Assembly (NCBI GenBank): GCA_964368495.1
Contig: CAYJAJ010000015.1
Location: 1-37,128 of the forward strand
Origin: CALVGQ01 sp964368495
Lineage (GTDB): Bacteria > Bacillota_I > Bacilli_A > Erysipelotrichales > Erysipelotrichaceae
Length of the DNA stretch: 37,128 nucleotides
Direction of reading: 5' to 3'
Made by a program: the position numbers and the translations under genes. Shown here one piece after another: positions 16,820 to 25,236 of this stretch. Within the stretch, counting starts at the first letter, position 1. Each line of letters starts with the position of its first letter. The notes under the pieces are model-generated. The model ran no database searches and was not told the origin of the DNA. It worked only from the letters and a program-made list of their open reading frames with translations.

Positions 16820-16828
16820 ATTATAACA
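16820..16828 (-). promoter_or_regulatory. Extended -10 promoter of proS
   Basis: On the minus strand TGTTATAAT reads from 16828 to 16820. No good -35 is seen at 16-17 bases upstream, which is usual for TGN-extended promoters. Confidence 0.55.
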
Positions 16829-16894
16829 TAATTTTATTTATTTGGAATGGTCTATTAATCAACAACTTACCATATAGTAGAATGAGGTGAAATT

Positions 16895-17104
16895 ATGCAA
16901 AATAGAAACTACAAAGTTCGGATTCAAAGGAATATTCTACAAGGTAGTGAATACCTTAAAACTGTAAATATAGGGCTAGTTGAAGGAGCGTGGGTGCAAC
17001 TGCTTGGGTACAGTTTAAATCATGATTATATGATGATACAAATACATAGTAAAGTGTTTGCATTGCCAATAAATATTGTGGATGGATTGGAGTTTAGCGA
17101 ATGA
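16895..17104 (+). CDS. feoA: FeoA-like small SH3-fold protein
   Basis: A 69-residue protein with the FeoA pattern: a central VNIGLVEGAWVQLLGYSL segment and a terminal IHSKVFALPINIVDGL, which form the SH3-like barrel. FeoA is a cytoplasmic accessory protein of the FeoB ferrous-iron transporter. AGGTGA stands before the ATG. The stop overlaps the feoB start (ATGA), so the two are coupled. The family is divergent and this short protein is named mainly from pattern plus context. Confidence 0.8.
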   Translation: MQNRNYKVRIQRNILQGSEYLKTVNIGLVEGAWVQLLGYSLNHDYMMIQIHSKVFALPINIVDGLEFSE

Positions 17105-18936
17105 AAAGTGTTGCATTTGTAGGAAACCCTAATGTAGGAAAAAGTGCCATTATTAATTTGCTTGCTGAAAGTGATTTAAAAATTGGAAATTGGAGTGGTG
17201 TGACCACTGAAAAAACAGAAGCATTTTATACATATAAAAATGAAGAATTTAATTGTGTTGACTTACCAGGACTCTATGGTTTTTCTAATAAGAGTGATGA
17301 AGAAAGAATTACTGAACAATATTTAAATCAATCCGAAATTGATTGTTTAGTGAATGTAGTTGACAGTACAACGTTACTTAATAATTTGAATTGTACTTTG
17401 CAGTGTAGAGAACTACAAATTCCGATGGTTGTTGTCTTGAATTTTGATGATGAACGAATTAAAGAAGGAATTAATATCAATGCTCAATGGATATCGAAAC
17501 GATTAAGCATACCTGTATTACAAATGAATGCTTTTGAAAAAGACAAAAAGGAATTATTAAAGGAAATGATACATAAGCAATCACAACAACCTGTATTATA
17601 TCGTCCACTTTTGGATAGGGCCAGTGAACAAGTATTTTATGATTTTTTTAATCACAATAATTATAGTTTAAAAGAAGCAATTAAAATATTTAATCATAAT
17701 CATCCAGAATTATCCTTAAGTAATCGTATTCAAGCAATTCAAAGTTTTTCTCAATCTATCAATATAGGTTCATTAAAACAGTTAAAACTATCGAAACAAA
17801 TAGATAAACTGTTGCTTCATTCATCCTTTGGTTATCTATTTGGATGTTTTGTTTTTTTCTTAATGTTTTCGCTTGTTTTTTATGCAAGTAAACCATTGAG
17901 CGATATACTTGATCAAATAATGAATACAATAAAATCGATTGTGTTGATTTGTATACAAAGTTTACCGGTATTGTTTCAGCAGTTTATTATTGAAGGTTTG
18001 TTTAATGCGATTCACTCTTTGTTTAGTTTATTGCCCCTTTTATTTATGTTGTATTTTGCGATTGCTTTATTAGAAGAATGTGGTTATATGGCAAGAATAA
18101 GTATCTTGGTTGATAAATTTATGAGAGTGTTTCATTTATCAGGAAAAACAATGCTTTGTTTTGTAATGGGATTTGGATGCAATGTTCCAGCTGTTGCTGC
18201 AACAGGGGCGTTGGAAAACGAAAAGATGCGTAAAAAAGTTGCATTGCTTATGCCATTTATGAGCTGTGGTGCACGGCTTCCGATTTATATTTACTTTATT
18301 GATTTGTTTTTTAAAAAACATCAAGTTTTAGTGTTATTTATTTTGTATTCAACAGGAATTGTTATTGCTTGTTTTTTATCAATTGTGTTGGATTTCAAAG
18401 AAAACGAGAGTTATTTCAAATGTGAAATAATCGAATTGCCAAATTATCGCATTCCAAAAATAGCAATAGTTTTAAAAAAGAGCTTTCTAGAATGCAAAAT
18501 GTTTCTAAAGAAATCATTTATGATTGTGTTGTGGATTCTTATGTGTATGTGGATACTGATGAATGTTCCAGGTAATGAAATAGAAAACAGTTACCTCTTT
18601 CAAATTTCTAATTCATTAGCTAGTATATTTAAGCCACTTGGATTTGGTAATCATTGGTTTTTTGTGGCTGCACTTTTCCCTTCGTTTATTGCAAAAGAGA
18701 GTGTTGTTGCATTTTTGCTGCTTCTTAATCCAGATTTTACTAATATTAACAACATTCAATTAATATCACTTAGTTTTTTATTATTTAATTGTTGTAGTAT
18801 TCCCTGTATTATGTCTTGCATGATGTTATATCGTAAGTATGGAGTGAAACACCTTTGTAAATCAATTGTTTTATCGTGTGTTGTTTCATATAGCTTAAGT
18901 CTAATTGTATTTCAATTTTTTTCTATGCTAATTTAA
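17101..18936 (+). CDS. feoB: Ferrous iron transporter FeoB
   Basis: A 611-residue Fe(II) transporter with an N-terminal cytoplasmic G domain and a membrane domain. G1 GNPNVGKS is at residues 7-14, G2 includes the Thr of WSGVTTEK, G3 is DLPGLYGFS and G4 is NFDD in place of the usual NMxD. The G5 region reads QMNAFE, unlike the usual SA. The membrane part starts at about residue 240. Gate motif 1 is MGFGCNVPAVAATGALE with the following PFMSCGARLPIYIYF; gate motif 2 is FPSFIAKESVVAFL. It is on the short side for FeoB, and there is no FeoC-like extension. No Fur box was recognised upstream. Confidence 0.95.
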   Translation: MKSVAFVGNPNVGKSAIINLLAESDLKIGNWSGVTTEKTEAFYTYKNEEFNCVDLPGLYGFSNKSDEERITEQYLNQSEIDCLVNVVDSTTLLNNLNCTLQCRELQIPMVVVLNFDDERIKEGININAQWISKRLSIPVLQMNAFEKDKKELLKEMIHKQSQQPVLYRPLLDRASEQVFYDFFNHNNYSLKEAIKIFNHNHPELSLSNRIQAIQSFSQSINIGSLKQLKLSKQIDKLLLHSSFGYLFGCFVFFLMFSLVFYASKPLSDILDQIMNTIKSIVLICIQSLPVLFQQFIIEGLFNAIHSLFSLLPLLFMLYFAIALLEECGYMARISILVDKFMRVFHLSGKTMLCFVMGFGCNVPAVAATGALENEKMRKKVALLMPFMSCGARLPIYIYFIDLFFKKHQVLVLFILYSTGIVIACFLSIVLDFKENESYFKCEIIELPNYRIPKIAIVLKKSFLECKMFLKKSFMIVLWILMCMWILMNVPGNEIENSYLFQISNSLASIFKPLGFGNHWFFVAALFPSFIAKESVVAFLLLLNPDFTNINNIQLISLSFLLFNCCSIPCIMSCMMLYRKYGVKHLCKSIVLSCVVSYSLSLIVFQFFSMLI

Positions 18937-18977
18937 GTAAAAATTTAAATAAAAAAATGCAAATTCATTAAAACAAC

Positions 18978-19005
18978 TTTACAAGAAATTTTGAAGTGCT
19001 ATAAT
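18978..19005 (+). promoter_or_regulatory. Promoter of guaB
   Basis: TTTACA (18978-18983), a 16-base spacer and TATAAT (19000-19005) preceded by TGC as an extended -10. The leader is only about 25 bases, so no purine riboswitch fits between the start and the gene. Confidence 0.78.
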
Positions 19006-19037
19006 ACCAATTAATATAAGTGAGGGAAATTAATATT

Positions 19038-20552
19038 ATGGCATTTTACTATGATGAAGCATCACACACTTTTAGTGAATATTTACTTGTTCCAGGATAT
19101 TCTGGAGAAGACTGTATTCCTACTGCAGTAAGTTTAAAAACACCGTTGGTTAAGTATAGAAAAGGAGAAGAACCTTCTCTTTCTTTAAACATTCCTATGG
19201 TTAGTGCAATTATGCAATCTGTTTCAGGTGCTGAAATGGGTGTTGCTTTAGCAAAAGAAGGCGGAATTTCATTTATTTATGGTTCACAAAGTATTCAAAA
19301 TCAAGCTAAAATGGTAGCTAAAGTAAAAAACACTAAAGCTGGATTTGTTAGAAGTGACTCCAACGTAAAACCGACAGCTTCAATTAAGGAAATGATTGAG
19401 TTAAAAGAGAAAACAGGGCATAGTACTATGGCTGTTACATCTGATGGGAAACCAAATGGTAAATTATTAGGAATTATAACAGAAAGAGATTATCGTTTAT
19501 CTCGTGTTTCACTTGATGAAAAAGTAGAAAAATACATGACACCCTTTGATAAACTTGTTACTGCAAATGTAAATTGTTCACTGTCGGAGTGTAACGATAT
19601 TATTTGGGATCATCGCTTAAACTCACTTCCAGTTATTGATGACGAACAAAATTTATGCTATTTGGTATTTAGAAAAGATTATGATTCTCATAAAGAGTAT
19701 CCTTATGAATTGTTAGATAGTTCAAAACGATTTATCGTTGGTGCTGGAATTAATACTCGTGACTATGCTGAACGTGTTCCTGCACTTGTTGAAGCAGGAG
19801 TTGATGTGCTATGTATTGATTCTTCTGAAGGTTTTAGTGCATGGCAAAAAAACACTATTGAATGGATTAGAGAAAAATATGGTGATGCTGTTAAGGTCGG
19901 TGCAGGAAATGTAGTTGATCGTGATGGATTTCGCTTCTTAGCAGAAGCTGGTGCCGATTTTATAAAAGTTGGTATTGGTGGTGGTTCTATTTGTATCACT
20001 CGTGAAACAAAGGGAATTGGTCGTGGACAAGCAACTGCTGTAATTGAGGTTGCAAAAGCACGCGATGAATATTATAGAGAAACAGGTTTTTATATTCCAA
20101 TTTGTGCTGATGGTGGGATTGTATATGATTATCACATTACTTTAGCACTTGCGATGGGTTCTGATTTTGTTATGCTAGGAAGATATTTTAGCCGTTTTGA
20201 AGAATCTCCAACAAACAAAGTTATGATTAAAGGAAACTTCATGAAAGAGTATTGGGGTGAAGGTAGTAATCGTGCAAGAAATTGGCAACGTTATGATTTA
20301 GGTGGAGATAGTAAACTTAAGTTTGAAGAAGGTGTAGATAGTTATGTGCCTTATGCTGGTCCACTAAAAGATAATATTGCGATTACACTTTTAAAAATTC
20401 GTTCAACTATGTGTAACTGTGGTTCACTAAATATCCCTCACTTCCAAGAAAATGCAAAATTAACTCGTGTATCATCTACATCAATTGTTGAAGGTGGAGC
20501 ACATGATGTTCTTGTGAAAGATGAAAATAATTCAAATAATATGAATAAATAA
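19038..20552 (+). CDS. guaB: IMP dehydrogenase, Tritrichomonas-type lineage
   Basis: A 504-residue IMPDH that oxidises IMP to XMP, the committed step of GTP synthesis. I chose the ATG at 19038 after AGGGA (19022-19026); the frame is open from a GTG at 19020. With this start the catalytic Cys is residue 319 in GIGGGSICITRE and the Arg-Tyr pair of the mobile flap is 418-419 in RNWQRYDLGG. From memory these are the same numbers as in the Tritrichomonas foetus enzyme (Cys319, Arg418, Tyr419, 503 residues), and many segments match it: HTFNEYLL-like start, VSAIMQSVSG, VGAGINTRD, GIVYDYH, STMCNCG, SIVEGGAHDV. A CBS pair sits at about residues 100-220. The flap differs from the usual bacterial YRGMGSxxAM pattern. 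Confidence 0.95.
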   Translation: MAFYYDEASHTFSEYLLVPGYSGEDCIPTAVSLKTPLVKYRKGEEPSLSLNIPMVSAIMQSVSGAEMGVALAKEGGISFIYGSQSIQNQAKMVAKVKNTKAGFVRSDSNVKPTASIKEMIELKEKTGHSTMAVTSDGKPNGKLLGIITERDYRLSRVSLDEKVEKYMTPFDKLVTANVNCSLSECNDIIWDHRLNSLPVIDDEQNLCYLVFRKDYDSHKEYPYELLDSSKRFIVGAGINTRDYAERVPALVEAGVDVLCIDSSEGFSAWQKNTIEWIREKYGDAVKVGAGNVVDRDGFRFLAEAGADFIKVGIGGGSICITRETKGIGRGQATAVIEVAKARDEYYRETGFYIPICADGGIVYDYHITLALAMGSDFVMLGRYFSRFEESPTNKVMIKGNFMKEYWGEGSNRARNWQRYDLGGDSKLKFEEGVDSYVPYAGPLKDNIAITLLKIRSTMCNCGSLNIPHFQENAKLTRVSSTSIVEGGAHDVLVKDENNSNNMNK

Positions 20553-20578
20553 AGCTGTAAAATTATTTACAGCTTTTT
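20551..20578 (+). terminator. Terminator of guaB
   Basis: AAAGCTGTAAA (20551-20561), ATTA loop, TTTACAGCTT and a T run to 20578. The stem overlaps the guaB stop codon. Confidence 0.9.
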
Positions 20579-20640
20579 AATTTGAAGTGAAAAATGCTAG
20601 TATCTAGCTGATCTAAAAAATGATGGAGATACTACAGTTC

Positions 20641-20669
20641 TTGTCAGTTTATGATAATTACTTTATAAT
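20641..20669 (+). promoter_or_regulatory. Promoter of the aryl-sulfate sulfotransferase gene
   Basis: TTGTCA (20641-20646), 17 bases, TATAAT (20664-20669). The predicted start falls only a few bases before the AGAGGTG ribosome binding site, so the leader is nearly absent. Confidence 0.8.
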
Positions 20670-20687
20670 GTTGAAGAGGTGAAAACA

Positions 20688-22622
20688 ATGATAAAAAAAA
20701 TAGTTTTAGTTTTAATTACTATACTAGGTTTAATAGTTGGTTTTTATTATTATCATTCTCAATCTGTTGAAGATAATTATTTAATAGCAAAAAAGAGTAT
20801 GATTGAATTACAAAGTGAACTTGAAAGTTCTTTTGTGAGTGAAGGATATACACTAGAAAATCCAAATGTGGTTTTAGATCCATATGATAATTCACCACTA
20901 AGTGCACTTATTTTATTTGAAAGTGATGAGCCACTTGAAATTACAATAACAATAAATGGAAAAGATAATCATTCTACCTACAGTGAAACTTTTGATGAAA
21001 AAACTTCTCATGCTATTCCTGTATTGGGGTTGTATGCTGATTTTAATAATGAGGTACTGCTTGAAAGTGAAGGGATAACACATCGTATTTTTATTCAAAC
21101 TGATCCACTTCCAGATGACTTTGTTTTGCCTGAAATGGTATTTAGTGATAAATCGAAGTTGGATAATGAATTGTACTTTTTCACGCCATCTGCTAATGGA
21201 TATACTTGTGCCTATGATGTAAATGGTGATGTACGATGGTATTTGACAAACAATGCAATATGGCAAATCGGTCAACTTGAAAATGGACGAATGTTACTTG
21301 GAACTGAACGACTAATTGAAGAACCTTACTACAATACCGGTTTATATGAAATGGATATGTTAGGGAAAATATATGTTGAATACAGTTTGCCAGGAGGATA
21401 TCATCATGGTTATTTTGAGATGGATAACGGGAATTTACTAATTGCATCTGATAATTTTGAACAAGGTACTGTAGAGGATACGGTTGTTGAAGTAGATAGA
21501 AACACAGGAGAAATCATAAAAAGTTATGATTTAAAAACTGTCTTAAATCAAGGTGATGCTAAGGCAGAAGGATGGACTGCCGAGGATTGGTTTCATAATA
21601 ATTCTGTTTGGTATGATACTGCTACAAACTCTATTATTTTATCTGGAAGACATCAGGATGCGGTTATTAGTATAGATTATGATAGTGGTGAGTTAAACTG
21701 GATAATTGGCGACCCTACAAATTGGCGCGAAAATATGCAAGAATTCTTCTTTACACCGATTGGAGATGAATTTGAGTGGCAATGGTCTCAACATGCAGCA
21801 ATGATTACTCCTGAAGGATATGTATTTATTCTAGATAATGGCAATAATAAATCCAAAATTGAAGAAGAATATGTATTAGCAGAAGACTCATATACACGTG
21901 GGGTACTGTATGAGATTAATACTGATGATATGACAATTAAACAAGTATGGCAGTATGGTGAGCAGCGAGGTAGCGAGTTTTATTCACCTTATGTCTCAGA
22001 TGTTGATTATATTGACGAGAATCATTATATTGTTCATTCTGGTGGGATTGTTTATGTAGATGGAAAAGTGTCAAATACTCCAGCAGCACTTGCGGATGCA
22101 GATAAATTGTTGAGTAATACTGTGGAGTTAATTGATGATGAAGTTGTATATGAAATTATACTTCCAACAAATAACTATCGTGTTGAAAAAATGAATTTTT
22201 ATGAAGATTATGAATTCGAATTAGGAATAGCTAAAAGACTAGGAACCCTTGGAAAAACAAATCCAAGTAAAATTGAACAAAGAAACATTTACTTTGCTAA
22301 ATCTATTGATGAAGAATATGTTTCCAGAAGTATTGAGATACAGCTTGAAAATGATCGACTTGTACTCACTGGTGAATTTAAGAAAGCAGATGAAGCAGCA
22401 ATCATATTATCGAAGGAAGGGATATTGAGTCGATATAACATTAGTTTGACTCGTAACAACAACACAGTAATGTGTGTTGCGATTTTTACGGATGATGAAA
22501 AAGATGATGTTGTAAATATTGAAAATTATGTTAATAAAGAAGGACTAAGTGGAGTATATAAAGTTTATGTTGAATTGAATGGTGAAGTTTACGATACCCA
22601 TAGTTTGGTTGATTTTAGTTAA
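20688..22622 (+). CDS. Membrane-anchored aryl-sulfate sulfotransferase (ASST family)
   Basis: A 644-residue protein with an N-terminal hydrophobic anchor (residues about 5-22) and no lipobox, so the rest should be outside the membrane. It has an N-terminal beta domain (about 30-150) and then a beta-propeller with repeated Asp-Gly and Trp-rich blades (about 150-500). ASST enzymes move sulfate from phenolic sulfate esters to phenol acceptors without PAPS. Candidate active-site residues by pattern and spacing to E. coli AssT are His239 or His240 (GYHHGYF), His303 (WFHNN), Arg321 (SGRHQD) and His369 (WSQHAAM, probably the sulfated residue); the 303-321 spacing equals 356-374 there. Start ATG 20688 after AGAGGTG; a GTG at 20679 is within that site. 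Monocistronic between two terminators. Donor and acceptor unknown. Confidence 0.85.
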   Translation: MIKKIVLVLITILGLIVGFYYYHSQSVEDNYLIAKKSMIELQSELESSFVSEGYTLENPNVVLDPYDNSPLSALILFESDEPLEITITINGKDNHSTYSETFDEKTSHAIPVLGLYADFNNEVLLESEGITHRIFIQTDPLPDDFVLPEMVFSDKSKLDNELYFFTPSANGYTCAYDVNGDVRWYLTNNAIWQIGQLENGRMLLGTERLIEEPYYNTGLYEMDMLGKIYVEYSLPGGYHHGYFEMDNGNLLIASDNFEQGTVEDTVVEVDRNTGEIIKSYDLKTVLNQGDAKAEGWTAEDWFHNNSVWYDTATNSIILSGRHQDAVISIDYDSGELNWIIGDPTNWRENMQEFFFTPIGDEFEWQWSQHAAMITPEGYVFILDNGNNKSKIEEEYVLAEDSYTRGVLYEINTDDMTIKQVWQYGEQRGSEFYSPYVSDVDYIDENHYIVHSGGIVYVDGKVSNTPAALADADKLLSNTVELIDDEVVYEIILPTNNYRVEKMNFYEDYEFELGIAKRLGTLGKTNPSKIEQRNIYFAKSIDEEYVSRSIEIQLENDRLVLTGEFKKADEAAIILSKEGILSRYNISLTRNNNTVMCVAIFTDDEKDDVVNIENYVNKEGLSGVYKVYVELNGEVYDTHSLVDFS

Positions 22623-22639
22623 ATTTCTCATTGTTAATG

Positions 22640-22675
22640 AAATAGCGTTGCACTTTTTAAAGTGTAACGCTATTT
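22640..22675. terminator. Bidirectional terminator between the sulfotransferase and DUF5662 genes
   Basis: AAATAGCGTTGCACTTT and AAAGTGTAACGCTATTT pair over 17 positions with one wobble, around a 2-3 base loop. T residues follow on both strands. It overlaps the stop of the minus-strand gene. Confidence 0.88.
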
Positions 22676-23203
22676 GTCATTTTTAATAATTTTAAATGCT
22701 TCATCAATTCCTAATTCACTTACAAGTTTTAAGTATTCTTCCATTTGACTTGCATTTTCTGGATGCATTAATTGTTGATCGTTGCCGTGCATGAAGTAAG
22801 CATAAGCAGAGTTATTTGTGTAATTTTCATTTTGATATATGATACAAGCTGCTACACGATCACAAACACTTTCCTTTAAGTAATTGAGTGGCATTTTTAA
22901 ACTGACAATGCCCAAGCGTGTGCGATCAATCCAATATTCCCAATGATGTTTGTTTTTTCCTTTGTGACTTAGCCAACTAGAAGAATACCCTTTGTCTTCC
23001 TTTTCAGCATCATTTGGACTGCGTACACCTTGGTAGTATTTGATACCATTAGTTAGTTCTACCCAAGAATATTTAGAGATATCATGTAGTAAACCTTGTT
23101 TATAAAGCCCCATTTTAAAACACAATTTTGTAACTAGCAGCTTATGTCTTGTAATAGTTTTTATGTGAAAAATCGTTTTATATAGCAAACTTTCATTATT
23201 CAT
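22670..23203 (-). CDS. DUF5662 family protein
   Basis: A 177-residue soluble protein. The conserved block reads GLYKQGLLHDISKYSWVEL (residues about 32-50), then a GIKYYQGVRSPN segment and GYSSSWLSHKGKNKHHWEYWID (about 72-93). The HDxSK and HKGxNxHHxEYW motifs suggest a metal-binding, HD-like helical fold, as in DUF5662 proteins of Firmicutes and phages. No activity has been established that I know of. AAGAGGAT precedes the ATG on the minus strand. The gene stands alone, divergent from nusB and convergent with the sulfotransferase gene, so context gives no functional clue. Confidence 0.8.
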   Translation of the reverse strand: MNNESLLYKTIFHIKTITRHKLLVTKLCFKMGLYKQGLLHDISKYSWVELTNGIKYYQGVRSPNDAEKEDKGYSSSWLSHKGKNKHHWEYWIDRTRLGIVSLKMPLNYLKESVCDRVAACIIYQNENYTNNSAYAYFMHGNDQQLMHPENASQMEEYLKLVSELGIDEAFKIIKNDK

Positions 23204-23289
23204 ATTCAGTATCCTCTTACAAGTATTGTAAATGATTTGTAGTTAAAATCAAATAAAACAATTCAAGTATTTTAAGTATTGCGATTTCG

Positions 23290-23298
23290 TGGTATTAT
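23290..23298 (+). promoter_or_regulatory. Extended -10 promoter of the nusB unit
   Basis: TGG followed by TATTAT (23293-23298), with a poor -35 (TTTAAG, 23270-23275). It lies about 12 bases before the GGAGG site of nusB. Confidence 0.5.
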
Positions 23299-23319
23299 AT
23301 AGGGAAATGGAGGAGTTTT

Positions 23320-23697
23320 ATGAACCGACATCAATTAAGAGAGAAATGCATTACATGTATATACCAACATCGTTTGGTTAAGAAAAGTTTAGATGAAGCT
23401 AGTGTAGACGTTTTTGGAGGAGTGGTAAGTAAACTCAATCCTTTTGAAAAAGATCTATTAAATAACATCAAAGAAAATGAAGAAAAATATATTGATTTTA
23501 TTAGCGATGTATTAACTGATTGGACATTTGAAAGACTAGGTTATATTGAACAAGCAATTTTATTATTGGCATGCGCAGAATTTGAACAAAAAGAAACACA
23601 GGCTGCAATTATCATTGATGAGGCGGTTAATTTAGCGAAAACGTATTGTGATGATGAGTCTTATAAACTAATTAACGGTATATTAGATAAGCTATGA
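23320..23697 (+). CDS. nusB: Transcription antitermination factor NusB
   Basis: A 125-residue all-helical NusB. The start RHQLREKCITCIYQ corresponds to the Arg-rich BoxA RNA-binding N-terminus, and the C-terminal helices carry the conserved AIIIDEAVNLAKTYCDDESYKLINGILDKL pattern (residues about 95-124). NusB with NusE/S10 binds boxA RNA in rRNA operons and supports antitermination. First gene of a long rightward unit; its TGA overlaps the xseA ATG (ATGA). In Bacillus nusB also precedes xseA, with folD between them; folD is absent here. Confidence 0.95.
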   Translation: MNRHQLREKCITCIYQHRLVKKSLDEASVDVFGGVVSKLNPFEKDLLNNIKENEEKYIDFISDVLTDWTFERLGYIEQAILLLACAEFEQKETQAAIIIDEAVNLAKTYCDDESYKLINGILDKL

Positions 23698-25028
23698 GTC
23701 AAAGAGTTATTAGTGTAAGTGAGCTTGTAACATACTTAAAAAGAAAATTAGATCAAGATTCACTCATTCAAAATATAGCTGTTCAGGGGGAAGTTTCAAA
23801 TTTTACGAATCATCGCAGTGGCCATTGGTATTTTACATTAAAAGATGATGCTTCTCGAATATCTTGTGTTATGTTTTCATCACAAGTGAAAAATTGTAAA
23901 ATAATTCCTAAGTCAGGCGATAAAGTATTTTTAGTTGCTAAAACTTCGGTTTTTGAAGCAAGTGGACAATTACAGTTATATGTTAGTTCAATGAGATTAG
24001 ATGGACTTGGAGATTATTATGTTCAGTTTGAAGAGTTGAAGAAAAAACTTCGTAATGAAGGTTTGTTTGATAAAATACACAAAAAAGAAATTCCACCATA
24101 TCCAATGAAAATAGCATTGGTTACTGGAAATAAAACTGCGGCAAGAGAAGACGTTTTAACAACTTTAGCTAATCGTTGGAATGTTGCAGAAGTTGTTGAA
24201 TATCATACACTTGTACAAGGTGAAAATGCTCCAATACAAATTATTGAGGCCTTATCATTAGCAGATAAGTCAAACTGTGATGTATTGCTACTTGTACGAG
24301 GTGGTGGATCAATTGAAGATCTATGGTCTTTCAACGATGAAGCATTGGCAAGGGCTATTTTTAGCTGTCAAACTCCTGTTGTTGTTGGCGTTGGTCATGA
24401 GATAGATGTTACAATCGCAGATTATGTTGCTGATTTAAGAGCTCCGACACCTACTGGGGCAGCTTTAATGAGTACTCCTTCGCTAGTTGATGTATTTGAG
24501 TCTTTAGCTAAACAAAGACAGCATTTACATATGATACTTAATCATCAAATATTGGTGGCCAAAAAAGAAATGTACAATATTAAAAAGTCGCCTGTATTTA
24601 CCGCACCATTGTCGTTAATTGAAATGAAGTGGGAAAAAGTGGATTTTATGAGCAAAAGACTTGAAACTTATCCTAAACTCATCCAAAATAAAAGGTTGAA
24701 TTTTGAAATGCTTAAATCATCTTTAGTATCAAAAACAATCAATACATGTCATGATACTTCAAATAAGGTTAAATCGCTTCATCAGCGATGTGTTACAATT
24801 ACTGAGAAAACTTTGCATTATAGACGAACTGAATTTATGCAGAGTGTTATAAAGTTGGATGCCTACAGTCCACTTAAAAGTTTAAGTAGAGGCTATGTTT
24901 TGTCGTACCAAGACAACACTTTGATGACATCACTTGACGATATCACAATGAACGAAGAGTTATCATTAATATATAGTGATGGAAAGTTACATGTTCAACC
25001 TCTAAAGAAGGAGAAAAAAAATGGCTAA
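23694..25028 (+). CDS. xseA: Exodeoxyribonuclease VII large subunit
   Basis: A 444-residue catalytic subunit. The N-terminal OB-fold domain covers about residues 1-100 (VQGEVSNFTNHRSGHWYFTLKDD). The catalytic domain includes KIALVTGNKTAAREDVL, LLLVRGGGSIEDLWSFNDE and VVVGVGHEIDVTIADYVADLRAPTPTGAA, all conserved in XseA. A coiled-coil region and a short C-terminal domain (SRGYVLSY) complete it. Exo VII degrades single-stranded DNA from both ends to oligonucleotides. It overlaps nusB by 4 bases and xseB by 8, as expected for subunits made together. Confidence 0.97.
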   Translation: MSQRVISVSELVTYLKRKLDQDSLIQNIAVQGEVSNFTNHRSGHWYFTLKDDASRISCVMFSSQVKNCKIIPKSGDKVFLVAKTSVFEASGQLQLYVSSMRLDGLGDYYVQFEELKKKLRNEGLFDKIHKKEIPPYPMKIALVTGNKTAAREDVLTTLANRWNVAEVVEYHTLVQGENAPIQIIEALSLADKSNCDVLLLVRGGGSIEDLWSFNDEALARAIFSCQTPVVVGVGHEIDVTIADYVADLRAPTPTGAALMSTPSLVDVFESLAKQRQHLHMILNHQILVAKKEMYNIKKSPVFTAPLSLIEMKWEKVDFMSKRLETYPKLIQNKRLNFEMLKSSLVSKTINTCHDTSNKVKSLHQRCVTITEKTLHYRRTEFMQSVIKLDAYSPLKSLSRGYVLSYQDNTLMTSLDDITMNEELSLIYSDGKLHVQPLKKEKKNG

Positions 25029-25236
25029 AGAAAAGACTTTTGAACAACAGATGAATCGTTTAAATGAGTTGGTTACGAATTTAGAAAAAAATGAAGCACC
25101 ACTTGATGAGATGATTATTGGATTTGAAGAAGGATTAAAGTTAGTGAAAGATCTTGAAGAAAAACTTCAAGGTTATGAGAAAAAAGTAAATCAATTAATG
25201 AAAGCGAGTGAAAAAGATGATATCAATATTGAATGA
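25021..25236 (+). CDS. xseB: Exodeoxyribonuclease VII small subunit
   Basis: A 71-residue helical hairpin subunit. The pattern FEQQMNRLNELVTNLEKNEAPLDEMIIGFEEGLKLVKDLEEKLQ is that of XseB, several copies of which bind the XseA coiled coil. AAGGAG in the end of xseA serves as its ribosome binding site. Its 3' end overlaps the next gene. Confidence 0.96.
   Translation: MAKEKTFEQQMNRLNELVTNLEKNEAPLDEMIIGFEEGLKLVKDLEEKLQGYEKKVNQLMKASEKDDINIE

Noticed and set aside
16795..16894. T-box for proS in the divergent proS-feoA gap
   Set aside because: Only 100 bases, no GGTGG T-box sequence on the minus strand and no terminator; proS appears to be unregulated by tRNA here.
19005..19037. Possible guanine or PreQ1-type riboswitch before guaB
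   Set aside because: The promoter leaves a leader of only about 25 bases, too short for a known purine riboswitch, and no terminator is present.
20913..21447. Two overlapping minus-strand frames within the sulfotransferase gene
   Set aside because: They are shadows of a well-conserved coding sequence and show no start signals or family resemblance.
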